From Firmicutes bacterium CAG:460 (GTDB taxonomy: Bacteria; Bacillota_I; Bacilli_A; RF39; UBA660), in NCBI GenBank assembly GCA_000437355.1, contig FR899773.1:1-13408 (forward strand): a stretch of DNA of 13,408 bases, given 5' to 3'. The position numbers and the translations under genes were made by a program. Positions 1-7,392 of the stretch are shown here, piece by piece; the stretch's first letter is position 1; each line of letters opens with the position of its first letter. Below the pieces are notes generated by a model. That model was given only the letters and a program-made list of their open reading frames with translations, made no database searches and was not told the origin of the DNA.

Positions 1-232
1 TCGAAATTGATGAAACAACTTCATTTGCAAATGAAGTTATACAAGTTGCAAGATTATTACCACTATCACAGGCATCGGCTAAATTTGATGGAGGCATATA
101 TTTATCAAAATATACATAACATTTATCTGACAAATTACCTGATACAATAACTGCTTTTTTTGTATCATCCCAACTTAAGGTTGAACCATTTTCACATCTT
201 GATAATTCTGCAGGTTCCTGTATATTGAGATT
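1..232 (-). pseudogene. 5'-truncated copy of the surface-protein module, runs off the left edge
   Basis: Read leftward, an open frame starts after a TAA at 235-233 and stays open to the window edge. From about position 212 it encodes AELSRCENGSTLSW, DDTKKAVIVSGN and SDKCYVYFDKYMPP, the second half of the module also found at 192-599 and 9159-10415. It continues into a different Cys-containing tail (NLADACDSGNNLATC). The first half of the module (signal segment, ISMNLEQTAGAGD, WPTEGY) is absent. No ATG or SD is visible in the open part, so it probably cannot be translated alone. It is joined out of frame to the 3' end of the copy at 192-599, and a +1 shift would be needed to read through. The missing 5' half suggests a deletion by recombination, or an assembly join. 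The unseen remainder to the left may be a normal C-terminal domain. Confidence 0.7.
159..212 (-). repeat. 54-nt identical repeat, copy 1
   Basis: Bases 159-212 are identical to 319-372 (offset 160). The identity ends sharply at 213/373, marking the recombination or assembly junction. Leftward of 159 the two copies stay similar but with substitutions. The repeat encodes the Cys-flanked SWDDTKK half of the surface module. Confidence 0.9.
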
Positions 233-599
233 TTATATATTCAGCTAATGTTGGTTGATAAATGTCAAAATAAACATAACACTTATCTGACAAATTACCT
301 GAAACTATCACTGCTTTCTTTGTATCATCCCAACTTAAGGTTGAACCATTTTCACATCTTGATAATTCTGCATTAAACTTATATCCTTCTGTTGGCCATC
401 CACTCTGTGTTACTGTTTTATAATCACCAGCACCTGCTGTTTGTTCTAAATTCATAGAAATACCTTTTGTTATTTTTGTTTGATTATTTTCAATGTTTTC
501 TTTATAAATATTGTTTTGTTTTAAAGTATTAAAATATGTAAAAGTTGTTACAAGTAATATAAATATTATTACTGTAAATATAGCGTACTTTTTCTTCAT
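192..599 (-). CDS. Truncated surface-anchored protein of the ISMNLEQTAGAGDYKT family (135 aa)
   Basis: The N-terminal Lys cluster (MKKKY) and hydrophobic stretch at about residues 5-24 form a signal anchor. A polar spacer follows, then the family module: ISMNLEQTAGAGDYKT (about 47-62), WPTEGY (68-73), C82, LSWDDTKK (88-95) and C107. The two cysteines probably form an extracellular disulfide. After LAEYIKSQYTGT the protein ends abruptly in CRIIKM and a stop at 194-192, where the sequence switches into the copy at 1-212. The full-length homologue at 9159-10415 continues about 300 residues past this point, so this copy has lost its variable C-terminal domain. The ATG overlaps the stop of the upstream 52-aa gene (ATGA), and no SD is visible at a proper distance, so translation would depend on coupling. 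Function is unknown; a cell-surface role is inferred from architecture only. Confidence 0.65.
   Translation of the reverse strand: MKKKYAIFTVIIFILLVTTFTYFNTLKQNNIYKENIENNQTKITKGISMNLEQTAGAGDYKTVTQSGWPTEGYKFNAELSRCENGSTLSWDDTKKAVIVSGNLSDKCYVYFDIYQPTLAEYIKSQYTGTCRIIKM
319..372 (-). repeat. 54-nt identical repeat, copy 2
   Basis: This is the partner of the repeat at 159-212, lying inside the 135-aa surface gene. A more diverged homologous segment lies in the surface gene at about 10100-10210. Confidence 0.9.
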
Positions 600-754
600 T
601 CTAAATTCATTGATATTCCTTTAGTTATCTTAGTTTGATTATTAACACTATCATCAATATAAGTATTTGTAGTTTTAAAATAATTAAAACTTGTAATAAG
701 GGCAACCAATAAAACTAAAGTAACTAAAGAAAATATAATATATTTTTTCTTCAT
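596..754 (-). CDS. 52-aa N-terminal stub of a surface-protein copy
   Basis: The ATG at 754 is preceded by GGAG ten bases upstream. A longer frame that adds a poly-Phe stretch is only translation of the homopolymer. The peptide has MKKKY, a hydrophobic anchor (about 6-24) and the family spacer NNQTKITKGISMNLE, and it stops exactly where the homologues continue with QTAGAGD. The TGA overlaps the ATG of the next copy as ATGA. It resembles its neighbour at 192-599 closely at both ends but differs in the middle, so the two are paralogues rather than a simple duplication. It is probably a gene truncated by recombination (or an assembly junction). It may still be translated as a membrane-anchored peptide that couples translation to the next frame. 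Confidence 0.55.
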   Translation of the reverse strand: MKKKYIIFSLVTLVLLVALITSFNYFKTTNTYIDDSVNNQTKITKGISMNLE

Positions 755-794
755 TTTTATCCATCTCCACAACAATATCACGCACGGATATTTT

Positions 795-823
795 ATTTTA
801 CATACCCATTTTAACTGAAAAAA
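795..823 (-). promoter_or_regulatory. Candidate promoter of the surface-gene cluster, -35 within a T tract
   Basis: On the minus strand a TAAAAT hexamer (800-795) is preceded by TATG. The position 17 bp upstream (823-818) falls inside the 19-nt T run, so the -35 element would be TTTTTT. Spacing fits a sigma-A promoter but the -35 match is poor. The 64 bases between the tract and the ATG at 754 would form a short leader. Confidence 0.35.
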
Positions 824-836
824 AAAAAAAAAAAAA
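818..836. repeat. 19-nt homopolymer (A on +, T on -)
   Basis: There is an uninterrupted run of 19 A on the plus strand. It forms the T tail of the clpB terminator and the upstream edge of the surface-cluster promoter. It is much longer than a terminator needs and long enough to be prone to slippage, so its true length may vary between cells or be miscalled. Confidence 0.9.
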
Positions 837-873
837 GCCCTATATTCACACAAATGTGCAATTTAGGGCTTTT
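818..873 (-). terminator. Rho-independent terminator of clpB
   Basis: In the minus direction AAAAGCCCTA (873-864) pairs with TAGGGCTTTT (842-833). An inner CACA/TGTG stem (858-849) extends the hairpin, and the T run to 818 follows. It lies about 60 nt after the clpB stop and insulates clpB from the surface genes. Confidence 0.85.
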
Positions 874-934
874 CCTCCACTGAAAAAGTAAATTATGCAT
901 TTGCGTAATTTGACGCTTTTTTGTGTTGGAAACT

Positions 935-3043
935 CTATTTTGTTGAAACGATAAATTCATTATCTTTTATATCTACTATTAGAGTTGTACCAACTTTCAT
1001 ATTTTCATCAATTAATTTATGAGCTATTAAATTTTCAATATTTTTAGTAATATATCTTTTTATTGGACGAGCTCCATATCTTGGGTCGTATGCTTCTTCA
1101 ATAATTTTTTCTCTAACAGTATTTGTTATTTCTACACGAATGTAATTTTGTTGCAATCTATCATTTAATTCTTTAATAACTTTATCAACTATTTCCCCAA
1201 TTACATCTTGTTTTAGAGAATTAAAGACAATTATTTCATCAATTCTGTTTATAAGCTCTGGTCTGAATGTATTTTTAAGTTCATTCATAACAAGTTCGTT
1301 AGCATTATCTTCATTATCTAGAATATATTCACTACCTAGATTACTTGTCATGATTATAATTGTATTTTTAAAATCTACTAAACGTCCTTGACTATCGGTA
1401 AGTCTTCCATCATCTAGTATTTGAAGTAAAATATTAAATACATCTTTGTGAGCTTTTTCTATTTCATCAAATAAGACAATACTATATGGATTTCTTCTTA
1501 CAGCTTCAGTTAATTCTCCACCTTCATCATATCCAACGTATCCTGGAGGAGCTCCGACTAGACGTGAAACATTAAACGATTCCATATATTCTGAACAGTC
1601 AATTCTTATCATGTGTCTTTCATCATCAAATAGTTCATAAGCTAGAGATTTAGCAACTTCAGTTTTACCTACCCCGGTTGGTCCTAGGAATATGAATGAA
1701 CCAATTGGTTTATTTGGGTCTTTAATGCCGCTTCTGGCTCTGATAATTGCTTCACTAACAAGTTTTAAGGCATTATCTTGACCTATAACACGTGTTTTTA
1801 ATCTATCAAATAAGTGTAATAATTTATCTTTTTCACTACTTACTAGTTTTGATACCGGAATATGTGTCCATCTAGAAATAATACCAGCAATACTTTCTTC
1901 ATCTACAACATCTGATAAAATATTACTCTTGTTTTCTTCTTGAAGTTTCTTTAAATCTTGTTCCAAAGCAGGAATTTTACCATGGCGTAGCATTGCACTT
2001 TTTTCAAGGTCATAATTGTTTTCAGCTTGTGCTAAAGCAAATTTAGCTTGTTCAAGTTCTTCCTTTTTCTTATTTATTTCTGTTTTTGCTTCTTTTTCGC
2101 TTTCCCACTTGCTTCTTAAATCAGCTTCTTGTTCTTTCATACTAACAAGTTTTTCGTCGATTTCATCAATTCTTTTCTTGCTTATATCATCTTTTTCTTT
2201 CTTTAATGCTTGCCTTTCTATTTCTAGGCTCATTATTTTTCTAGTAAGTTCATCAAGTTCAACAGGCATACTTTCTAGTTGCATCTTGATTGTAGCACAA
2301 GCTTCATCTACTAAATCTATGGCTTTATCTGGTAAAAATCTATCTGTTATATATCTATCGGATAAAGTTGCTGCAGAAACTAAAGCACTATCTTTTATTG
2401 TAACTCCATGAAATATTTCAAATCTTTCTTTTAATCCACGAAGAATAGTTATTGTATCTGTAACATTTGGTTCACTTACTAAAACTTTTTGAAATCTTCT
2501 TTCTAGAGCTCCATCTTTTTCAATATACTTACGATATTCATTTAGGGTTGTTGCTCCGATTACATGAATTTCTCCACGGGCTAGCATTGGTTTTAACATA
2601 TTAGAAACATCCATAGCACCATCTGTACCAGAACCTACAATCATGTGAATTTCATCAATAAACATAATGATATTTCCATCTGAATCTTTAATTTCTTTTA
2701 AGACAGCTTTTAATCTTTCTTCAAATTCTCCACGGTATTTAGCACCCGCTACTAAGGCACCTAAGTCAAGTTCCCAAATTGTCTTATTTTTTAAAGAACT
2801 TGGAATGTCCCCTTTTATAATTCTTTGAGCAAGGCCTTCCACTATGGCAGTTTTACCTACCCCAGGTTCCCCGATTAAAACGGGATTATTTTTACTTTTA
2901 CGAGATAATATTCTAACAACATTTCTGATTTCTTCATCTCTACCTATAACTGGATCAACTTTGTTATCTAAAACATTTTTAGTTATATCTCGCCCATATT
3001 TATTTAAAACATCTTTTAATTCATCATTGTTTTCAAAGTTCAT
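935..3043 (-). CDS. clpB: ClpB-type disaggregase lacking the N domain (702 aa)
   Basis: This is an AAA+ chaperone that, with DnaK, extracts and refolds aggregated proteins in the cytosol. NBD1 has Walker A GEPGVGKT (58-65), pore loop KYRG (102-105), Walker B IMFIDE (126-131) and an arginine finger at ERRF (181-184). A long charged coiled-coil middle domain (about 255-375) identifies ClpB rather than ClpA or ClpC. NBD2 has Walker A GPTGVGKT (454-461), pore loop GYVG (501-504), Walker B VLFDE (523-527) and sensor-2 GAR (657-659). The ATG at 3043 is chosen because AAAGGGTGA lies just upstream; a GTG at 3052 overlaps that SD. Typical ClpB is about 860 aa. Here the usual Clp_N repeat domain is missing and the protein starts at the linker before NBD1, as in N-domain-less forms known in ClpB families. 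HrcA control is indicated by CIRCE. Confidence 0.95.
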   Translation of the reverse strand: MNFENNDELKDVLNKYGRDITKNVLDNKVDPVIGRDEEIRNVVRILSRKSKNNPVLIGEPGVGKTAIVEGLAQRIIKGDIPSSLKNKTIWELDLGALVAGAKYRGEFEERLKAVLKEIKDSDGNIIMFIDEIHMIVGSGTDGAMDVSNMLKPMLARGEIHVIGATTLNEYRKYIEKDGALERRFQKVLVSEPNVTDTITILRGLKERFEIFHGVTIKDSALVSAATLSDRYITDRFLPDKAIDLVDEACATIKMQLESMPVELDELTRKIMSLEIERQALKKEKDDISKKRIDEIDEKLVSMKEQEADLRSKWESEKEAKTEINKKKEELEQAKFALAQAENNYDLEKSAMLRHGKIPALEQDLKKLQEENKSNILSDVVDEESIAGIISRWTHIPVSKLVSSEKDKLLHLFDRLKTRVIGQDNALKLVSEAIIRARSGIKDPNKPIGSFIFLGPTGVGKTEVAKSLAYELFDDERHMIRIDCSEYMESFNVSRLVGAPPGYVGYDEGGELTEAVRRNPYSIVLFDEIEKAHKDVFNILLQILDDGRLTDSQGRLVDFKNTIIIMTSNLGSEYILDNEDNANELVMNELKNTFRPELINRIDEIIVFNSLKQDVIGEIVDKVIKELNDRLQQNYIRVEITNTVREKIIEEAYDPRYGARPIKRYITKNIENLIAHKLIDENMKVGTTLIVDIKDNEFIVSTK

Positions 3044-3075
3044 ATTAATCACCCTTTCTTAACTTGAACAAATAT

Positions 3076-3104
3076 ATTATAAACCTAAAATTAGCACTTG
3101 TCAA
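3076..3104 (-). promoter_or_regulatory. Sigma-A promoter of clpB
   Basis: The minus strand reads TTGACA (3104-3099), 17 bp, then TATAAT (3081-3076), a perfect consensus pair. The -35 lies inside the CIRCE spacer, so HrcA binding would block RNA polymerase directly. Confidence 0.92.
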
Positions 3105-3117
3105 GCATAAGTGCTAA
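3091..3117. promoter_or_regulatory. CIRCE element (HrcA operator)
   Basis: The inverted repeat TTAGCACTT-N9-AAGTGCTAA has perfect 9-bp arms and the canonical 9-nt spacer. It differs from the usual TTAGCACTC-N9-GAGTGCTAA by one symmetric base per arm. It indicates HrcA heat-shock repression of clpB. It begins five bases after the stop codon of the upstream ATPase gene. Confidence 0.95.
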
Positions 3118-3121
3118 TTAA

Positions 3122-4930
3122 TTATATTTTATATAAAAATATTCTTAAACTATTTAAAATAGATAACAATGTTACTCCAACATCTGCAAAAACAGCAAGC
3201 CAAATCGGGGTTATACCAAATATTGCAAGTATTAACATTATTACTTTAAAAAAAATTGCAAATGTAATATTAGTAATTACTGTTTTTCTAGTTATCTTAC
3301 TTATTTTCAAGGCTTTAGAAATACATTCTAAATTGTCTTCCATTAAAACTATATCACTAGCTTCAATTGTTGCATCACTACCTAGACCACCCATCGCAAT
3401 ACCTACATCGGCAAGTCTTATAACAGGTACATCATTAATACCATCACCTACAAAAGCAACATTATTATTTTCCTTATATTCTTCTAGTATTTTTACTTTA
3501 TCTTCTGGTAGTAAATTTCCAAAACTTTCATCAATTTTAAGTTTTTTAGATATTTCGCTTACTACACTTGCATCATCACCAGATAACATGATTATATTTT
3601 TTATACTATTTTCTTTTAACTCTTGTAGTGATTTTTTTGCATTATTTTTAATTTTGTCACTAATTACAATATAACCTAAATATTCTTTATTTTTAGCTAT
3701 ATGAATTATTGTACCTAATTCATAAGTTTTTTCAGATGCTATTTTATTATCTTCTAATAATGTTCTAGAACCCACTAAAATTTTATCTTTATTAATTTTA
3801 CATTCTATACCTTTTCCACTTATTTCTTTATAATTTGTTACTTTAGCAAGTTCTTTATTATAAGTTTTTTTTATTGATTTAGCTATTGGATGATTAGAAT
3901 GTGCTTCAGCTGATGCTACTAGATATAATAATTCTTCTTTAGAATAATTTATATTTTTTATCTTAACAACTTCAAATACACCTTCTGTAATTGTACCTGT
4001 TTTATCAAATATTATTGTATCAATTTTATTTAAGTTATCTATTACATCACTACCTTTTACAAGTATTTTTTCTTTACTGGATTTACCAATTGATGTAAAG
4101 TAAGTAAGAGGCACTGAAATAACTAAAGCACATGGACATGATATTACAAGCATTTCTAAAGCTCTATAAACCCATGTAGTAAAATTTTTTTCAAGTGATA
4201 CGGGTATTACTACGACAAGAATGGCAAGAATAACCACAATCGGAGTATAAATTTTTGAGAATCTAGTAATAAATTTTTCTGTTTTTGTTTTCTTTTCTTC
4301 ACTATTTTCAATTATTTCAATTATTTTACTTGCGGTACTAGTTTTAAATGTTTTCGTTGCTTTTATTTCTAAAACACTATCTAAATTAATTGTTCCACTT
4401 AAGACTTTATCATTTAAATTAACTTTTCGTGGGACTGACTCACCAGTTAAACTTTTTGTATCAATATGACTTGTGCCATTTACAATAATTCCATCTAAAG
4501 GTATTTTTTCTCCAGGTGCAACTATAAAAATGTCACCAACTTTAGATTCTTTTACATCTATATAACCTTTATCTTTTATATTTACTTTATCGCTTCTTAA
4601 ATCCATTAATTCAACGATAGCTTTTTTAGAATTATCTACCGCTAAATCTGATAAATATTCTCCGATAGAAAATAGCAACATTACTAAAACTGCTTCGGGA
4701 TACTCTTTAATGTAAAATGCTCCGAGTGTTGCAATAATCATTAAGAAATTTTCATCAAATATTTTACCATTTTTAATGTTTTTAAGAGCATTAAAATATA
4801 CTTCTTTAGAAACAAAAACATAACTAATTACTAAAAGATAAATGTTTTCATTAAAAATCATTCCTAATACAAGAAATACAATACTAGCTATTATTCTTAT
4901 TAAATCTTCATTAAATTTTATCTTTTTCAT
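3122..4930 (-). CDS. cadA: P1B-type heavy-metal efflux ATPase (Zn/Cd/Pb class)
   Basis: This membrane pump exports soft divalent metals using ATP. Visible motifs are TGES (162-165, actuator), CPC (265-267, metal site in the membrane), DKTGT (309-313, phosphorylated Asp309), HP (347-348, nucleotide domain) and GDGIND (495-500). Lys562 and the DVG at 583-585 in the last two membrane helices, together with CPC, match the Zn/Cd/Pb (P1B-2) signature rather than the copper class. At 602 aa it has no N-terminal Cys-x-x-Cys metal-binding domain, so it is a minimal form. The ATG overlaps the regulator's stop by four bases (ATGA), indicating translational coupling. No terminator separates its stop from the clpB promoter. 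The choice of Zn over Cd or Pb is inferred from the motifs and the regulator's site. Confidence 0.93.
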   Translation of the reverse strand: MKKIKFNEDLIRIIASIVFLVLGMIFNENIYLLVISYVFVSKEVYFNALKNIKNGKIFDENFLMIIATLGAFYIKEYPEAVLVMLLFSIGEYLSDLAVDNSKKAIVELMDLRSDKVNIKDKGYIDVKESKVGDIFIVAPGEKIPLDGIIVNGTSHIDTKSLTGESVPRKVNLNDKVLSGTINLDSVLEIKATKTFKTSTASKIIEIIENSEEKKTKTEKFITRFSKIYTPIVVILAILVVVIPVSLEKNFTTWVYRALEMLVISCPCALVISVPLTYFTSIGKSSKEKILVKGSDVIDNLNKIDTIIFDKTGTITEGVFEVVKIKNINYSKEELLYLVASAEAHSNHPIAKSIKKTYNKELAKVTNYKEISGKGIECKINKDKILVGSRTLLEDNKIASEKTYELGTIIHIAKNKEYLGYIVISDKIKNNAKKSLQELKENSIKNIIMLSGDDASVVSEISKKLKIDESFGNLLPEDKVKILEEYKENNNVAFVGDGINDVPVIRLADVGIAMGGLGSDATIEASDIVLMEDNLECISKALKISKITRKTVITNITFAIFFKVIMLILAIFGITPIWLAVFADVGVTLLSILNSLRIFLYKI

Positions 4931-5223
4931 AACTTTATTCCTTCTTTAATATGTTCTAGTCCATATTCAATTATTACTTTAATATGATTATCTGCAATAC
5001 TATAATATATTACTTGTCCTTCTTTTCTTGTTTTAACTAAGTTTGTACTTCTTAAATAACTTAGTTGATGTGACACTGCTGAATTACTTACATTTATTTT
5101 ATTTGCTATAACACCAACGGATGTTTCTTCATTTAATAATACTTCAAGTATTCTAAGTCTTGTGGTATCACTAAATACTTTAAAAAATTCACTTAGTTCA
5201 TTTATTATTTCTACTTTTTCCAT
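4927..5223 (-). CDS. ArsR/SmtB-family metal-sensing repressor (98 aa)
   Basis: This winged-helix dimeric repressor releases DNA on metal binding. The recognition region NVSNSAVSHQLSYLR (about 44-58) is typical of the family. The C-terminal helix carries D78, H80, H91 and E94, with the D-x-H...H-x-x-E spacing of the alpha5 zinc site of SmtB and CzrA. The protein has no cysteines, so the alpha3N cadmium/lead site of CadC is absent, which favours zinc (or cobalt) as inducer. AAGGAG lies five bases before the ATG. It is the first gene of a two-gene operon with the efflux ATPase, behind a matching operator. Confidence 0.92.
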   Translation of the reverse strand: MEKVEIINELSEFFKVFSDTTRLRILEVLLNEETSVGVIANKINVSNSAVSHQLSYLRSTNLVKTRKEGQVIYYSIADNHIKVIIEYGLEHIKEGIKL

Positions 5224-5234
5224 TTTATCTCCTT

Positions 5235-5264
5235 ATTTGAATATTTGTTCATATATTCATTATA
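5235..5264 (-). promoter_or_regulatory. Metal-operon promoter and ArsR/SmtB operator
   Basis: The imperfect palindrome ATATGAA-N6-TTCAAAT (5254-5235 on the minus strand; six of seven pairs match) is the usual ArsR/SmtB operator form. It lies between a TATAAT (-10, 5264-5259) and the SD, so a bound repressor would cover the start of transcription. The -35 region has no good match at 17 bp, so the promoter may be weak or rely on read-through from the cell-wall cluster. Confidence 0.75.
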
Positions 5265-5292
5265 CTATTATTATTTGTGTAAATGGTGCTTT

Positions 5293-7380
5293 TTATGTAG
5301 TTTTTTCTAATTCAACTGTTAATATCATGTTTTCTAAATCTAGTACCGCTCCGGCTTCAATACTTTGAGTTTTTACATAACCATATCCAGAATATTCTAG
5401 TTTTAATCCTAGGATATCACAGTATGTTTTTACTTCACCGATACTCCATCCAGTTAAGTTTTCCATTTTATATTCTGTAGCATTTGTTAAAATAAATAAC
5501 TTCTCTCCAGATAAAAGAGTTTTATTTTTTAATGGATATTGATTTATTATATATTTTCCATTACCAATTGTAATAATATTTATCTTTTTGCTTTTTAATT
5601 CTTCTAGAGTAGTCTCTAAATTTGTGCTTATGTAGTTATCTAATTTAATGATTTTTGTTAAGTCTGCATCACTTTTACTTTCTGTAAGTTTAGCATAACT
5701 TGCTATTTCTTCTACTGCTGTTGTTATTACTTTTGCCCACGAACCTAGAGATGATTCTGGCTTTTTACCTGCAACATAGACAATGTATTTAGGATTATCT
5801 GTTGGAAATATTCCAGCGAATGATTTGATGTAATCATAAGTACCAGTTAAGTAACCACCTTTTGGTGATGCTATTTGAGCTGTACCAGTTTTACCCATTA
5901 AACTCACATTATCTACTTGCCAATATTTATTTATTTCTACTACTTTCTTCATTATTTCATGCATTTTAGAAACAGTTTTATTAGAATAAACTTTTTTTAC
6001 GACTTGTCTTTCTCCTTGATATGTAATAGTTCCATTTTCATCAACTATTTTATCAACTATATAAGGTTTTATAACTGTTCCATCATTAGTCATGGCACTT
6101 AGGGCTTGAAGCATTTGAATGGCTGTAACACTTACCCCTTGGCCAAAAGATGCTGTTGCAAGTTCTGATTGATAAACCATTTCAATATCGCCGATGGCTT
6201 CATTGGAAAGTTCAATTCCTGTTTTTTTACCAAAACCTAAGTTATTGTAATATTCTGATAATGTATCAACTCCGAGGCGTAAAGCTAGTGTTGTTGCTGC
6301 AACATTTGATGACCTTGCAAAACCTTCATCGAATGAAATTGTTCCCCAGCCTTTTCTTTCTGAGTCTCTGATAACTGTTCCATCATCTAGAGTATAAGAA
6401 CCAGATTTAAATGTTTCTTCACCATTATATTTTCCTTCTTCAATTGCTGATGCAAAAGAAAATACTTTCATAACTGAACCTGGTTCATATTGATAACTTA
6501 TAAGTGGGTTCATATATTCTTTTATTGTATTTGTATCATTTGGATTGAAATTTGGACTTGTAGCACTAGCAACAATTGCTCCAGTTTTGGCATCCATTAC
6601 TGTAAATACTGCCCAATCTGTATTAAATCTATCCTTCATGCTTGATACAGCTTTTTCAGCTATAAGTTGAATACTACTATCAATAGTTAGATAAATATCT
6701 GATCCATTCTTAGCTTTTTTAGTATCTTCATTTGTATTGGGAATTTTATAATTACTTGAAGTATATTTTAAATATTTAGTATAACCATTAGTTCCCGATA
6801 AAATATCATCATAATATCCTTCAATACCTAATTCTCCAGAAATTTTACCATCATCTAAAGTTTTAGCATAACCAATTAAATAAGATGCAAATGTTGATTT
6901 ATTATAATATCTTTTTTTAGAATTTTTTATAAAATCTATTCCTGGTAACTCTAGTTTTTCTATTTTAGCTTTTATTACTTCAGAAATACCATAACCTCCA
7001 GGTCTTAGTTCTACTTGATAAAGGTCTTTACTTAATAATTCCATTAGCTTTTCTTTACTCATATTTAAAATTGGTGATAAAGCTTCTGCAGTCATTTCTT
7101 TATCTGTGACATTTGTTTTATTAGAATTTATATAAGCTATAACAGTGTAAGAATTAATAGTACTTGCAAGTTCTTCACCATTTACATCATAAATACTTCC
7201 TCGGTCGGCATATAATGTCTTTTTTACTGTAGCTATACTTGCAGCTTTTTCTTGTAAATTAATACCATCAACTTTATTACTTAATACAACATAAGAAAGT
7301 TTAGCAATTATAGCAAAAAATAAAAGAACAACAATTAAAATAATAAATTTTGATATCTTAACTGTTGCTCTTTTTTTCAT
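5293..7380 (-). CDS. ftsI: Class B penicillin-binding protein with PASTA domains (division transpeptidase)
   Basis: This is a septal peptidoglycan transpeptidase anchored in the membrane with its catalytic domain outside. A short basic tail and one membrane segment (about 10-33) are followed by a pedestal domain with RGSIYD (60-65), then the catalytic triad motifs SVMK (302-305, nucleophile Ser302), SSN (357-359) and KTGT (497-500). Two C-terminal PASTA repeats (about 583-635 and 638-693) resemble those of PBP2x and SpoVD. The length of 695 aa is normal for PASTA-bearing FtsI homologues. AAGGAG precedes the ATG, and ftsL ends 12 nt upstream. Position after mraZ-rsmH-ftsL supports the division role. 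No terminator is seen before the metal operon promoter about 30 nt downstream. Confidence 0.95.
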   Translation of the reverse strand: MKKRATVKISKFIILIVVLLFFAIIAKLSYVVLSNKVDGINLQEKAASIATVKKTLYADRGSIYDVNGEELASTINSYTVIAYINSNKTNVTDKEMTAEALSPILNMSKEKLMELLSKDLYQVELRPGGYGISEVIKAKIEKLELPGIDFIKNSKKRYYNKSTFASYLIGYAKTLDDGKISGELGIEGYYDDILSGTNGYTKYLKYTSSNYKIPNTNEDTKKAKNGSDIYLTIDSSIQLIAEKAVSSMKDRFNTDWAVFTVMDAKTGAIVASATSPNFNPNDTNTIKEYMNPLISYQYEPGSVMKVFSFASAIEEGKYNGEETFKSGSYTLDDGTVIRDSERKGWGTISFDEGFARSSNVAATTLALRLGVDTLSEYYNNLGFGKKTGIELSNEAIGDIEMVYQSELATASFGQGVSVTAIQMLQALSAMTNDGTVIKPYIVDKIVDENGTITYQGERQVVKKVYSNKTVSKMHEIMKKVVEINKYWQVDNVSLMGKTGTAQIASPKGGYLTGTYDYIKSFAGIFPTDNPKYIVYVAGKKPESSLGSWAKVITTAVEEIASYAKLTESKSDADLTKIIKLDNYISTNLETTLEELKSKKINIITIGNGKYIINQYPLKNKTLLSGEKLFILTNATEYKMENLTGWSIGEVKTYCDILGLKLEYSGYGYVKTQSIEAGAVLDLENMILTVELEKTT

Positions 7381-7392
7381 ATTACTATCTCC

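Noticed and set aside
159..372. CRISPR-like array from the repeated 54-mers
   Set aside because: There are only two copies, both coding for the same protein module, and no spacer periodicity or cas genes.
755..853. Extension of the 52-aa gene upstream to an ATG at 853, giving a poly-Phe stretch
   Set aside because: The extra codons translate the T run and terminator hairpin; the ATG at 754 has an SD and matches the homologue's MKKKY start.
903..922. Plus-strand terminator GCGT-AATTTG-ACGC-TTTTTT
   Set aside because: The stem is only four bp and no plus-strand gene precedes it.
3111..3674. Plus-strand 187-codon frame over the ATPase gene
   Set aside because: It is a low-complexity Ser/Leu/Ile reading of the complement of an unambiguous P-type ATPase.
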